Shown here piece by piece: positions 42,228 to 51,252 of a DNA stretch of 64,000 nt. Source of the stretch: Streptomyces sp. SN-593 (GTDB lineage: Bacteria > Actinomycetota > Actinomycetes > Streptomycetales > Streptomycetaceae); assembly GCF_016756395.1 (NCBI RefSeq), contig NZ_AP018365.1, positions 2,549,501 to 2,613,500 on the forward strand. The letters are read 5' to 3'. A program made the translations under genes and the position numbers. Position 1 is the first letter of the stretch. Each line of letters starts with the position of its first letter. The notes under the pieces were generated by a model. The model was given only the letters and a program-made list of their open reading frames with translations. It was not told the DNA's origin and ran no database searches.

Positions 42228-44162
42228 ATGGAGACGGGTGCGGGGTTGCCGCCGGTCACGGCGGGTGCGGCGGCGGACGCGCTGGCGGATCTGCCGCCGA
42301 GGCTGCGCAAGCGGCTCGACGGCGCGGTGGCGAAGGCGGCCGGGTGGCCGGCGACCCGCGCGGAGGGCACCGTGCGGGTCGCGGTGGACGCGGACACCAC
42401 GGTCGTGCTCACCCTCACCGCGCACGGCACCGTGGCCCGCGCGGCCGCGGTGAGCTGTGACTGCCTGCTCGCTCCGGCCTGCCTGCACAGGGCCGCCGTC
42501 CTCGCGGCGGCGCCCCTGGCGGAAGAGGAGGACGACGAGGAGGGCGCCCCGGCGGAAGAGGGGGAGCCCGCACGCGAACCGGCGCCCGGCAGCGAAAGCG
42601 GCAGCGGCACGGATCCGCGCACCGCCCCAGGCCCGCACCCGGCGCCCGATTTTCACGGGCACGGACACGCCCCCGGCTCCGGCTCCGGCCCGGACACGCC
42701 CCAGGCCCCGGCGTCCGTGCCACGACCGCCGCACACGCCCCCGCCCTCGGCCCCACCCCCGCCGGACCCCGCGGCGCGGCAGGCCGCCCGCGCGTTGTGG
42801 GCCGCCGGGGTCGCAGCCCTCCGCGAGGGTGCCGTCGCCTCCACGCTCCCGCGCACCGGCCTGCTGCACGCCACCCGGTCCGCGCGCCTCGCCGGCCTGC
42901 ACCGCCCCTCCGCCGCCGCGGTCCGCGTCGCCCGCCGCCTCGGCGAGGCCCGCGCGGCCGAACCGTCCTTCCGGCTGGCCGCGTTGGTGGACGACCTGGC
43001 CGAACTGCTCGACCTGGCGCGTACCGTGCGGGACGCCGACCCGGACGACGCGGCGGCCCGTTCCGCAGCGCACCGGGCCGCGGGCGAGGCCCGCCGGACC
43101 TACCGCCCGAGCGGATCGCTGCGGCTGTACGGCCTGTTCACCGAGCCGGTGGTGACCGCGTCGGGCTACGCGGGCGCGCGGACGTTCGCCCTGGAGACGG
43201 GCGGCGCGCTGCGCACCGTGGCCGTGGTCGCGCCGGGGCCGCCGGACCGGGCCAGGCAGGCCGCTGGCGCCCGGGTGCCCGGTGGAGCAGCCCTCAGCCT
43301 GCGCGAACTCGGCCGCGGGGCCGGCCTGCTGGCCACCGGCGCGACGCTGACCGAGGACGGCCGGATCGGGGGCGGCGCCGCGCTGCGCACCGTCACCGCG
43401 GCCGGCGCGGACTGGTCCGCGGACCCGCTCGACGCGCTGTGGCGCCCGGCGCCCGCGCAGCAGGTCCGGACGGCACTCGCCCACCATGCCACCGACGCCG
43501 ACCGACGGCCGGCCGGCTCCGACCTGCTCTTCCTCGAAGGAACCGTGGCCGAGCGGGGCGGGCGGCCCGTGCTCCTGCCGGACGACGGCCCGCCGGTGCC
43601 GCTCCACGCGCCCGACGAGCGGCCGGAGTTGGCATACGCGGACAACCTGCGGCGGCTCGCCGAGCGTCCCGGCGGCCGGGTCCGGCTGATCGGGCGGCTG
43701 GCCCCCGACCGGCCGTCGGGGGTGGACGCGCTGGCGCTGGCGACCGCCGCCGGCGACCGCTACGACCTCGGCCTCGACCGGCTCCCGCCCGGCCCGCCCG
43801 GCGCCGACGGGCGGGCCGCCCTCCCGGCGGACGCGCCGCTCGCTCCGCCCCCGGTCGAGTGGGAACTGCTGAGCCGCGCGGTGGCCCGTACGGTGGCGGG
43901 CGGCCGCGCGGTGGCCGCCGCCGCGGTCGATCCGGAGCTGCCGGGGAGACTGGTGGCCGCGGGACTGCCCACGGCCGCGGCGTGCGCGCGGGCGCTGGCC
44001 GCCGCGACCCGGGCCCGCCGGCCGGACCCGCTGGGTGCGATGCTGCCCGCCGACCCGGACGCCTTCGCCACCGCCTGGCTCGCCGCGGCGCTCTACACGG
44101 GCGCCGCGGCACGGGAGTTCACCGCAACCGCGTGGGCCGGACGAACGTCCCTCAGCGTGTAG
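42228..44162 (+). CDS. SWIM zinc-finger protein
   Basis: A 644-residue protein with the SWIM signature C77-x-C79-x5-C85-x-H87 within VSCDCLLAPACLH, a zinc motif proposed for DNA or protein binding. An acidic Glu/Asp run and a Pro/Ser/Gly-rich linker (~residues 100-185) separate it from a long helical C-terminal region without known motifs. The ATG at 42228 is preferred over 42183 because GAGGGGAAG sits before it and the domain follows directly. It corresponds in position and domain to E. coli YehQ, completing the DUF4132, MoxR, DUF5682-VWA, SWIM set. Confidence 0.85.
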   Translation: METGAGLPPVTAGAAADALADLPPRLRKRLDGAVAKAAGWPATRAEGTVRVAVDADTTVVLTLTAHGTVARAAAVSCDCLLAPACLHRAAVLAAAPLAEEEDDEEGAPAEEGEPAREPAPGSESGSGTDPRTAPGPHPAPDFHGHGHAPGSGSGPDTPQAPASVPRPPHTPPPSAPPPPDPAARQAARALWAAGVAALREGAVASTLPRTGLLHATRSARLAGLHRPSAAAVRVARRLGEARAAEPSFRLAALVDDLAELLDLARTVRDADPDDAAARSAAHRAAGEARRTYRPSGSLRLYGLFTEPVVTASGYAGARTFALETGGALRTVAVVAPGPPDRARQAAGARVPGGAALSLRELGRGAGLLATGATLTEDGRIGGGAALRTVTAAGADWSADPLDALWRPAPAQQVRTALAHHATDADRRPAGSDLLFLEGTVAERGGRPVLLPDDGPPVPLHAPDERPELAYADNLRRLAERPGGRVRLIGRLAPDRPSGVDALALATAAGDRYDLGLDRLPPGPPGADGRAALPADAPLAPPPVEWELLSRAVARTVAGGRAVAAAAVDPELPGRLVAAGLPTAAACARALAAATRARRPDPLGAMLPADPDAFATAWLAAALYTGAAAREFTATAWAGRTSLSV

Positions 44163-44281
44163 GGCCCGTCCGGCGGATGCGGGTCCTGCCCGCCACGCGC
44201 CCGGCGCGGTCCGCCGGACACGCCTCAGGGCCGGGCGGGCGGCGGGGCGCGGGTGCGCGCGTCGCGTGGACGAGGGCGCCG

Positions 44282-44308
44282 AGGGCAACCAGGGCAACCA
44301 GGGCAACG
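44282..44308 (+). repeat. Three 9-bp direct repeats in a leader
   Basis: AGGGCAACC is repeated at 44282-44290 and 44291-44299, with an imperfect third copy (ending ACG) at 44300-44308. The repeats end 17 bases before the ATG of the DUF218 gene and may affect its translation start region. Confidence 0.8.
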
Positions 44309-44324
44309 ATCCAGGGGGTACGGA

Positions 44325-45230
44325 ATGCGGGAGCGGACCAGTCGGGCGGGTGCCCGGGCGGCCGGGGCGGCCCGAGGCGCCGGGGCCCGCGTGTTCCGTC
44401 CGCGCGCGCCGAGGACCTCCCGGACCGCGGCTGCCGCCCGGAACACGGGAACCGTCCGCGCCGCCGGGGCCCGGCGGGCCGCGCCCGACCCGCACCTCCC
44501 GCTGACCCGCGACGGCCTGCTCGTGCCGGACGGCTCGCGCCACCCGCTCCTGCTCCGCCTGCCCCGCCTGCCCCGCACCCGTCACGCCCGGCGCCGCCTG
44601 CTGCGCTGCGCCGTGGCGCTGTGCGTGCTCGCGCTGCTGCCCTCCGCCTGGCTGCGGCTGACCCAGGACGGCCGGGTGCGCTCCGAGCGGGACGTGCCGA
44701 GCGAGCCGGTCGCCGTGGTGTTCGGCGCCGGGCTGTCCGACGGCGCCCCGTCGGCCTACCTCGCGCACCGCCTCGACGCGGCGGTGCGGCTCTACGACAC
44801 GGGCAAGGTGCGGGTGATCCTCGCCACCGGTGACAACAGCCGCCCGTCGTACGACGAACCGGCCGCGATGCGCGCGTACCTGGTCGCGCACGGCGTGCCC
44901 GGCTCCCAGGTGGTGCTGGACTACGCGGGGTTCGACACCTGGGACTCCTGCGACCGGGCCCGGCGGATCTTCGGCGTGGACCGCGCGGTGCTGGTCACGC
45001 AGGACTTCCACATCGACCGGGCGCTGGCGCTGTGCGGGGCCGCCGGGATCGACGCGTACGGCGTCGGCGTCGACGAGAGGCACGACGCCACGTGGTACGC
45101 GAGCGGGACGCGGGAGGTGCTGGCCGCGGACAAGGCCGCGCTCGACGTCGTCCTCAAGCCGGACCCGCAGTTCCTCGGGCGGCACGAGCCCGGGGTGGCC
45201 CGCGCGCTCGCCGCCCTGCCCAGGCCGTAG
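44325..45230 (+). CDS. DUF218 (SanA/YdcF-like) membrane protein
   Basis: A 301-residue protein. Residues 1-~95 are basic and Ala/Arg-rich, then one membrane segment (LLRCAVALCVLALLPSAWL, ~95-113) and a C-terminal DUF218 domain: VAVVFGAGLSDGAPSAYLAHRLDAA, VILATGDNS, DEPAAMRAYLVAHGVP, DYAGFDTWDSCDRARRIFG and VLVTQDFHIDRALAL. SanA-type proteins are inner-membrane factors linked to envelope barrier function and vancomycin sensitivity in E. coli; the biochemical role is unsettled. The ATG at 44325 has CAGGGGG upstream. It is monocistronic, followed by a hairpin at 45251-45280. Confidence 0.86.
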   Translation: MRERTSRAGARAAGAARGAGARVFRPRAPRTSRTAAAARNTGTVRAAGARRAAPDPHLPLTRDGLLVPDGSRHPLLLRLPRLPRTRHARRRLLRCAVALCVLALLPSAWLRLTQDGRVRSERDVPSEPVAVVFGAGLSDGAPSAYLAHRLDAAVRLYDTGKVRVILATGDNSRPSYDEPAAMRAYLVAHGVPGSQVVLDYAGFDTWDSCDRARRIFGVDRAVLVTQDFHIDRALALCGAAGIDAYGVGVDERHDATWYASGTREVLAADKAALDVVLKPDPQFLGRHEPGVARALAALPRP

Positions 45231-45250
45231 CACCGGCACCGGACGCCGCG

Positions 45251-45280
45251 GGCTCCCCGGCATGATCGCCGGGGCCAGCC
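45251..45280 (+). terminator. Hairpin after the DUF218 gene
   Basis: A perfect 7-bp stem CCCCGGC/GCCGGGG (45255-45261 with 45268-45274) closes the loop ATGATC; GGCT and AGCC can extend it across a 2-base bulge. It lies 20 bases after the stop codon at 45230 and before the OsmC gene. Confidence 0.65.
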
Positions 45281-45335
45281 CTTAGCATGGCCGTCACGGC
45301 GCCCGCCGGCCGCCACCGACCCGAGGGAGCACGCC

Positions 45336-45815
45336 ATGCCGTCCGCCCGGCAGCACATCTACCGGACCGAGCTCGTCTGGACCGGCAACCTCGGCACCGG
45401 CACGGACTCGTACCGGTCCTACCGGCGCACCCACGAGGTCACGGCGCCCGGTACGCCCGTCATCGCCGGGTCCTCCGACCCCCACTTCCGCGGTGACGCC
45501 GACCGGTGGAACCCCGAGCAGATGCTGCTCGCGGCGCTCTCCCAGTGCCACATGCTCGCCTACCTGCACCTGTGCGCGGTCAACGGCGTCGTGGTGACCG
45601 GCTACACCGACCGCGCCGAGGGCACCATGACCGAGACGGCCGACGGCGGCGGCCACTTCACCGAGGCCGTCCTCCGCCCCGAGGTGGAGGTCGCCGCCCC
45701 CGACATGGTGGAGAAGGCCCGGTCCCTCCACAGCCGCGCCCACGAACTCTGCTTCATCGCCCGCTCCGTCAACTTCCCCGTCCGCCACATTCCCTCCGTC
45801 ACCACCCCCGCCTGA
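45336..45815 (+). CDS. OsmC family protein
   Basis: A 159-residue peroxiredoxin-like protein of the OsmC/Ohr superfamily, which reduces organic peroxides with a pair of cysteines. The first Cys lies in MLLAALSQCHMLAYLHLC and the second in HSRAHELCFIARSVNFP, with the usual spacing. The N-terminal Trp-Thr-Gly-Asn-Leu strand and a conserved Arg (SYRSYRRTHEV) fit OsmC. GAGGGAGCACGCC precedes the ATG. The 3' end overlaps the convergent hypothetical gene by 17 bases. Confidence 0.92.
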   Translation: MPSARQHIYRTELVWTGNLGTGTDSYRSYRRTHEVTAPGTPVIAGSSDPHFRGDADRWNPEQMLLAALSQCHMLAYLHLCAVNGVVVTGYTDRAEGTMTETADGGGHFTEAVLRPEVEVAAPDMVEKARSLHSRAHELCFIARSVNFPVRHIPSVTTPA

Positions 45816-46467
45816 CCCTCCCCGCCCCGCCGCCACCGTCCGCCCCACCGTCCGCTCGGCCGTCCGCCCCACCGTCCGCCCCGCCTCCACCGTCCGCCCG
45901 GCCGTCCGGCACGTCGAGCGCGCCGACCGTGAGCACTCCGTGCCCGGACCCGCCGCCCGCAGGACCGCTCCGCTCCCACAGCCGGGTGACGCCCGCCGCC
46001 GCCCGGGCGATCGCGGCGCCGTCCAGTTCCGCCCGGAACCCCGCGACGCCCGCCTCCCGCCACGATCCCGACAGCAGCACCCGCCCGCGCGCCGGCAGCG
46101 GGGCGACCCACAGGTGCGCGTCCCACGCGACCGCGCTTCCGCTGCCGCTGAGCTGCTGCACGGCGAGGGGCGTTCGCCCGCCTCCTTCCACGGCCGCTCG
46201 CCGCGCCGAGATGCCGCCGGCGCGGCCGCCGGCCTCGTACCGAACGTCCAGCCGCAACCCGTCGTCGCCGTCCCACACGCTGCTGGGCACCGCCTTTCCG
46301 TCCGTCATCCGCACCGGGTCCCTCGGCACCCGCCGGATCACCCGCAACGCGCACACGAACCCGGCCGAGTAGACCCTCAGCGCGCCCATCCAGGCACCGG
46401 CGTCCGCCGTGGCGAACAGCACCGCGTCGCCCGCCGCGGGCACCGGCAGCTCTCCCTCGCGTTCCAT
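45799..46467 (-). CDS. Hypothetical protein
   Basis: A 222-residue protein that I do not recognise. Residues 1-~175 look globular, with strands such as AVLFATADAGAWMGALRVYS, RVLLSGSWREAGVAGFRAEL (a Trp-containing hairpin) and DAHLWVAPLP; the last ~45 residues are a Gly/Asp/Arg-rich repeated tail (GGADGGADGRADGG). The ATG at 46467 begins the conserved-looking part. It is convergent with and overlaps the OsmC gene by 17 bases, and is divergent from nirB. No signal peptide is seen. Confidence 0.65.
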   Translation of the reverse strand: MEREGELPVPAAGDAVLFATADAGAWMGALRVYSAGFVCALRVIRRVPRDPVRMTDGKAVPSSVWDGDDGLRLDVRYEAGGRAGGISARRAAVEGGGRTPLAVQQLSGSGSAVAWDAHLWVAPLPARGRVLLSGSWREAGVAGFRAELDGAAIARAAAGVTRLWERSGPAGGGSGHGVLTVGALDVPDGRADGGGGADGGADGRADGGADGGGGAGRVRRGW

Positions 46468-46589
46468 CCGTCCACGGTCCCACGCACCCCGGGCAGGGGC
46501 ACCGGCGTTCTCGGACAGGCCGCCGATCACGGGGGCGCGGCGGGCTCGGAGGGGGCTCACACGGGCGGGGTGGGGGGGATGAGGGCAGC

Positions 46590-46627
46590 GTTGCCGGGGG
46601 GTAATCGGCGGGATGTGCCCGGGTAAC
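46590..46627 (+). promoter_or_regulatory. Possible GlnR-binding array upstream of nirB
   Basis: Half-site-like pentamers recur every 11 bases: GTTGC at 46590, GTAAT at 46601, GATGT at 46612 and GTAAC at 46623. The GlnR consensus is gTnAc-n6-GaAAc, so the 11-base periodicity fits and the last pentamer matches perfectly, while the others are partial. nirB is a known GlnR target in Streptomyces. The array ends 22 bases before the nirB start. Confidence 0.4.
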
Positions 46628-46649
46628 AGCGGGCCCGCACGCTTGCGGC

Positions 46650-49238
46650 ATGGAGAACCGAACCGAGACGCGCCCGACGATCGTGCTGGTCGGCCACGGC
46701 ATGGTCGGGCAGCGCTTCCTGGAGGCCCTGGCCGACCGAGGGCTCACCGCGAGCGCGCGGGTGGTCGTGCTGTGCGAGGAGCCGCGCGCGGCCTACGACC
46801 GCGTGCATCTGACGTCGTACTTCTCCGAGGGCACCGCCCCGGAGGACCTCGGCCTGGTCGAGGACGGCTTCATGGCCCGGCACGGCATCGAGCTGCGGCT
46901 GGGCGACCCGGCGGTGGCCGTGGACCGCGACGCGCGTACGGTGACGGCCCGTTCGGGGCTGGTGGTGGCGTACGACACGCTGGTGCTGGCCACCGGCTCG
47001 TACCCGTTCGTGCCGCCGGTGCCGGGCCGCGACGCCGAGGGCTGCTTCGTCTACCGCACCATCGAGGACCTGCTCGCGATCGAGGCGTACGCGGCGGGCG
47101 CGCGGACCGGCACCGTGGTCGGTGGCGGGCTGCTCGGCCTGGAGGCGGCGGGCGCGCTGAAGGGCCTCGGCCTGGACACGCACGTCGTGGAGTTCGCACC
47201 GCGCCTGATGCCGGTGCAGGTGGACGAGGGGGGCGGCCGCGCCCTGCGGCGCAGCGTCGAGCAGTTGGGCGTGGCGGTGCACACCGGCATCGGCACCCAG
47301 GAGATCGTCCCCGGCCCGGACGGCCGGGTGGGCGCGATGGCCCTGTCCGACGGCTCGACGCTGCCCACCGACATGGTGGTGTTCTCCGCCGGGGTGCGGC
47401 CGCGCGACGACCTGGCCCGCGCGTGCGGCCTGCCGGTCGGCGAGCGCGGCGGCATCGTGGTCGACGCGTCCTGCCGCACCGCGGACCCTTCCGTGTACGC
47501 GATCGGCGAGTGCGCGCTGGCGGCCGACGGCCGTGTCTACGGGCTGGTCGCGCCCGGCTACGAGATGGCCGAGACGGCGGCGGCCAGGATCGCGGGCGGG
47601 GCGGCCGCGTTCACCGGCGCGGACACCTCCGCGAAGCTGAAGCTGCTCGGCGTGGAGGTGGCGAGCTTCGGCGACGCGCACGGCGCCGCCGACGGCTGCC
47701 TGGACGTGGTGTACTCCGACCCGCGGGCCGGGGTGTACCGCAAGCTGGTGGTCGCCGAGGACGGCACCCTGCTCGGCGGGGTGCTGGTGGGCGACGCCGA
47801 GTCCTACGGGCTGCTGCGCCCGTTGACCGGCACGGTGCCGCCGGTGGCGGCCGAGCACCTGGTGCTCCCGGCGAGCGCGGGCGCGTCCGCGGGCGCCGCC
47901 GGGCTGGGCGTCTCCGCGCTGCCGGACGGCGCGGTGGTCTGCTCCTGCCACAACGTGTCGAAGGGCACCGTGCGCGCGGCCGTCACCGACCACTCCTGCG
48001 CCTCGGTGCCGGACGTGAAGAAGTGCACCAGGGCCGGCACCGGCTGCGGTAGCTGCGTCAAGGTGCTCGGGCAGATCGTCGGCGCCGAACTGGCCGCCAA
48101 CGGCGTCGAGGTGGACACCGGCCTGTGCCGCTGCTTCCCGCAGACCCGCACCGAGCTGTACGAGATCGTGCGCGCGCTGCGGATCACCTCCTACCGCCGG
48201 CTCCTGGACGCGCACGGCCGTCCGGAGGCGCGCGGCGGCGAGGGCTGCGAGGAGTGCAAGCCCGCGGTCGCCTCGATCCTCGCGTCGCTGGCGCCGGTGA
48301 TCGGGGCGAGCGGCCACGTGCTCGACGGCGAGCAGGCCGCGTTGCAGGACACCAACGACCGCTTCCTGGCCAACATGCAGAAGAACGGCTCCTACTCGAT
48401 CGTGCCGCGTGTCCCGGGCGGCGAGATCAGCCCGGAGAAGCTGATCGTGATCGGCGAGGTGGCACGGGACTTCGGCCTCTACACGAAGATCACCGGGGGC
48501 CAGCGGATCGACCTGTTCGGTGCCCGCGTCGAGCAGCTCCCGGTGATCTGGGCGCGGCTGGTGGACGCCGGCTTCGAGTCGGGGCACGCCTACGGCAAGG
48601 CGCTGCGTACCGTGAAGTCCTGTGTGGGGCAGAGCTGGTGCCGCTTCGGCGTGCAGGACAGCGTGCGGATGGCGATCGACCTGGAGCTGCGCTACCGCGG
48701 GCTGCGCTCCCCGCACAAGCTCAAGTCGGCGGTGTCGGGGTGCGCCCGGGAGTGCGCGGAGGCGCAGTCGAAGGACTTCGGGGTGATCGCCACCGCCTCC
48801 GGCTGGAACCTCTACGTCGGCGGCAACGGCGGGGCGACCCCGCGCCACGCGGACCTGCTCGCGAAGGACCTGTCGGACGCCGAACTGGTGCGGCTGATCG
48901 ACCGGTTCCTGATGTTCTACATCCGCACCGCGGACCGGCTGGAGCGCACCAGCGTGTGGCTGGAGCGCATACCGGGCGGCCTGGACCACGTGCGGGACGT
49001 GGTGGTGCACGACACGCTGGGCATCTGCGCGGAGCTGGAGGCGCTGATGGCCGAGCACGTGGCGCACTACCGCGACGAGTGGGCGGACACCGTCAACGAC
49101 CCCGAGCGACTGCGCCGGTTCGTGTCGTTCGTCAACGCGCCCGGTACCCCCGACCCCACGGTCCGCTTCGTGCCGGAGCGCGACCAGATCAAGCCCGAGC
49201 CGGTGCTGCTGGCCCTGACCGAGACGGTGACCGTATGA
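46650..49238 (+). CDS. nirB: Assimilatory nitrite reductase, large subunit NirB
   Basis: An 862-residue flavo-siroheme enzyme reducing nitrite to ammonium with NAD(P)H. Order: FAD motif IVLVGHGMVGQRFLEAL, NAD motif GTVVGGGLLGLEAAGAL (~residue 155), a BFD-like [2Fe-2S] module (CSCHNVSKGTVRAAV plus CTRAGTGCGSCV, ~430-475), a ferredoxin-like half, and the siroheme/4Fe-4S site with CVGQSWC and CARECAEA (C-x5-C and C-x3-C, ~652-700). Length is normal. Its stop overlaps the NirD start by four bases (ATGA). The siroheme can be made by the chelatase encoded at 27079. No strong SD is seen before the ATG. Confidence 0.96.
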   Translation: MENRTETRPTIVLVGHGMVGQRFLEALADRGLTASARVVVLCEEPRAAYDRVHLTSYFSEGTAPEDLGLVEDGFMARHGIELRLGDPAVAVDRDARTVTARSGLVVAYDTLVLATGSYPFVPPVPGRDAEGCFVYRTIEDLLAIEAYAAGARTGTVVGGGLLGLEAAGALKGLGLDTHVVEFAPRLMPVQVDEGGGRALRRSVEQLGVAVHTGIGTQEIVPGPDGRVGAMALSDGSTLPTDMVVFSAGVRPRDDLARACGLPVGERGGIVVDASCRTADPSVYAIGECALAADGRVYGLVAPGYEMAETAAARIAGGAAAFTGADTSAKLKLLGVEVASFGDAHGAADGCLDVVYSDPRAGVYRKLVVAEDGTLLGGVLVGDAESYGLLRPLTGTVPPVAAEHLVLPASAGASAGAAGLGVSALPDGAVVCSCHNVSKGTVRAAVTDHSCASVPDVKKCTRAGTGCGSCVKVLGQIVGAELAANGVEVDTGLCRCFPQTRTELYEIVRALRITSYRRLLDAHGRPEARGGEGCEECKPAVASILASLAPVIGASGHVLDGEQAALQDTNDRFLANMQKNGSYSIVPRVPGGEISPEKLIVIGEVARDFGLYTKITGGQRIDLFGARVEQLPVIWARLVDAGFESGHAYGKALRTVKSCVGQSWCRFGVQDSVRMAIDLELRYRGLRSPHKLKSAVSGCARECAEAQSKDFGVIATASGWNLYVGGNGGATPRHADLLAKDLSDAELVRLIDRFLMFYIRTADRLERTSVWLERIPGGLDHVRDVVVHDTLGICAELEALMAEHVAHYRDEWADTVNDPERLRRFVSFVNAPGTPDPTVRFVPERDQIKPEPVLLALTETVTV

Positions 49239-49672
49239 GTGCCCCGACCGACCTGACCGACCTGACCGGCCCGCCCGCCGTGACCGCCCCGGCCGGGTCC
49301 GCCACCGAGGAGCGCCCGGCGGGCGACCTCCCCGGCGGCTCGGCGACCGTCGAACTACGGTCCCCCGGCGGCTGGTTCGCGGTCTGCCCGCTCGACGCGC
49401 TGGAACCCGGGCGCGGGGTGGCGGTGCTGCTGCCCGACGGCGCGCAGGCCGCCCTCTTCCGGCTGCGCGACGGCGGCCTGTACGCGATCGGCAACGTGGA
49501 CCCGTTCACGGGTGCGGGCGTGCTCAGCCACGGCCTGGTCGGTTCGACGGTGCCCGGCAACCGCCCGTACGTCGCCTCGCCGCTGCTCAAGCAGCGGTTC
49601 GACCTGGCGGACGGGCGGTGCCTGGACGACGACGCGGTGTCCGTGGCCAGTTACCCGGTGCGGGTCAACTGA
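49235..49672 (+). CDS. nirD: Nitrite reductase small subunit NirD
   Basis: A 145-residue Rieske-fold protein forming the small subunit of NADH-nitrite reductase. After a ~30-residue variable leader, the domain shows GGWFAVCPLDALEPGRGVAVLL, ALFRLRDGGLYAIGNVDPF and VASPLLKQRFDLADGRCLDD. As in NirD generally, the Cys/His ligands of a true Rieske cluster are missing. The ATG overlaps the nirB stop (ATGA). The 3' end overlaps the convergent xylanase gene by 8 bases. Confidence 0.95.
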   Translation: MSAPTDLTDLTGPPAVTAPAGSATEERPAGDLPGGSATVELRSPGGWFAVCPLDALEPGRGVAVLLPDGAQAALFRLRDGGLYAIGNVDPFTGAGVLSHGLVGSTVPGNRPYVASPLLKQRFDLADGRCLDDDAVSVASYPVRVN

Positions 49673-51068
49673 CGGTGCACGCCGTGCCGTTGAGCGTGGC
49701 GCCGGAGGGCTTCGGGTCCGAGCCCGACCAGTCGGCGTTGAAGCCGAACGACACGCTGCCGCCGGCCGCGACGGCCCCGTCGTAGGACAGGTTGGTGGCG
49801 CTGACCGTGCCGCCGCTCTGCGTGACCGTGGCGTTCCACGCCTGGGTGACGGTCCTGCTGCCACCGGGGTAGGTCAGCACGACCGTCCAGCCGTTCAGCG
49901 CCGACGCGCTGGTCACCGTGACGTTGGCGGTCACACCGGTGTTCCACTCGTTGGCGGTGTAGGAGACCGCGCAGGTCCCGCCGCCCGGGGGCGAGGTCGG
50001 CGGACTGGTCGTCCCGCCGCCGCCCAGCGCGGTCTGGATCGCGTAGTAGGCGGGCTTGGGCTGGTAGTTCGTGTCGTACGGGGTGGCCGCGCCCTGCCCG
50101 GGGAAGGTGCTCGGGACCCACGAGGTGGCGTCGTTGAAGCCCCACACCGTGATGCCCTGGCAGCGCGTGACGCCCAGGCAGTCGTTCACGACCTTGGTGT
50201 AGTCGGCGGCCTGCTGCTGGAGGTTCGCGGCGCTGGCCGGGGTGGCCATCCGCACGTCGAGTTCGGTGACCGCGACGTCCACGCCGAGGTCGGCGAAGCG
50301 CTGGAGGTTCGCCTCGAAGTCCGACGGGACCTGCCCGAGGATGAAGTGCGCCTGGAAGCCGACGCCGTCGATCGGCACGCCCTGCTGCTTCAGCGACTTG
50401 ACCAGGGTGTACATCGCGTTGCTCTTCGCGTTCTCGCCCTCGGTGTTGTAGTCGTTGAGGTAGAGCTTGGCGGCCGGGTCCGCGGCGTGCGCGGCGGTGA
50501 GGGCGTCGGCGATGTAGGACGGGCCGATCTGGTTGTACCAGAGGTCCGAGCGGTAGCTGCCGTCCTCGTTGAACGGCTCGTTGACCACGTCCCAGTGGAC
50601 GACCTCGCCCTTGTAGTGGGTCACCTCGTCGGTGACGTGCTTGACCATGAGGTCGTGCACCTGGGTGTTCGTGAAGCTGCCGGAGGTCAGCCAGCCGGGC
50701 AACTGGCTGTGCCAGACCAGGTTGTGGCCGCGCACCTGCATGCCGTGCTGCTGGGCGAAGCCGACGATCTGGTCGCCGGGGCCCCAGTTGTAGGTGCCCC
50801 GGGTCGGCTCGACGGTGTCCCACTTCATCTCGTTGCCCGGGGTGACCTCGTCGAACTGCGTGCTCGCGATGGACGCCGAGGTGCCGGTCAGCTCGCCGGC
50901 GGTCAACGCGGTGCCCATGTAGACGCCCTTGGCCTCGGCGAGCGTGCGCAGCGGGGTGTCCGCGGCGTGGGCGGACGGTGTCGTGGCGGCGACCAGCGCG
51001 GCCGTCACGGCGATCAGGGCGACGCCGGAGCCGCCCGCGGCGGATCTCAGGGTGCGCTTCGAGAACAT
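49665..51068 (-). CDS. Secreted GH10 endo-1,4-beta-xylanase with CBM2
   Basis: A 467-residue secreted xylanase. Signal peptide cleaved near AHA-35; GH10 barrel ~38-348 with acid/base E164 in WDVVNEP and nucleophile E269 in TELDVRM; Pro/Thr/Gly linker ~349-364; family 2 carbohydrate-binding module ~365-467 with flanking cysteines (C366 and C465) and Trp residues. GH10 enzymes cut xylan with retention; CBM2 binds cellulose or xylan. The gene is monocistronic; CGAAACTTTCG lies ~90 bases upstream of the start and a CebR-like box ~185 bases upstream. The LacI-family gene further upstream is the probable repressor. Confidence 0.95.
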   Translation of the reverse strand: MFSKRTLRSAAGGSGVALIAVTAALVAATTPSAHAADTPLRTLAEAKGVYMGTALTAGELTGTSASIASTQFDEVTPGNEMKWDTVEPTRGTYNWGPGDQIVGFAQQHGMQVRGHNLVWHSQLPGWLTSGSFTNTQVHDLMVKHVTDEVTHYKGEVVHWDVVNEPFNEDGSYRSDLWYNQIGPSYIADALTAAHAADPAAKLYLNDYNTEGENAKSNAMYTLVKSLKQQGVPIDGVGFQAHFILGQVPSDFEANLQRFADLGVDVAVTELDVRMATPASAANLQQQAADYTKVVNDCLGVTRCQGITVWGFNDATSWVPSTFPGQGAATPYDTNYQPKPAYYAIQTALGGGGTTSPPTSPPGGGTCAVSYTANEWNTGVTANVTVTSASALNGWTVVLTYPGGSRTVTQAWNATVTQSGGTVSATNLSYDGAVAAGGSVSFGFNADWSGSDPKPSGATLNGTACTVS

Positions 51069-51158
51069 CGGGGTTACCTCTCTCCAAGTGGGGGTTGGAC
51101 AGGGCTGCTGCGTCCCCGGAACGGCCGCGCCGCCGCGGGCGTACCACGGGGGGCGGAT

Positions 51159-51169
51159 CGAAACTTTCG
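51159..51169. promoter_or_regulatory. GAAA-n-TTTC operator of the xylanase gene
   Basis: The perfect palindrome CGAAA-C-TTTCG lies 91 bases upstream of the xylanase start codon. GAAA-n-TTTC inverted repeats are established repressor sites of Streptomyces xylanase promoters. A related CCGAAACATTCGG lies upstream of the neighbouring LacI gene. Confidence 0.7.
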
Positions 51170-51252
51170 GGGACGATTCCGATCTGCGCGCAGACCATAC
51201 GGCGGCATGTGTCGGTCGTCAACACTCGGGGCGGTCACCGCAGGTGAGCGAG

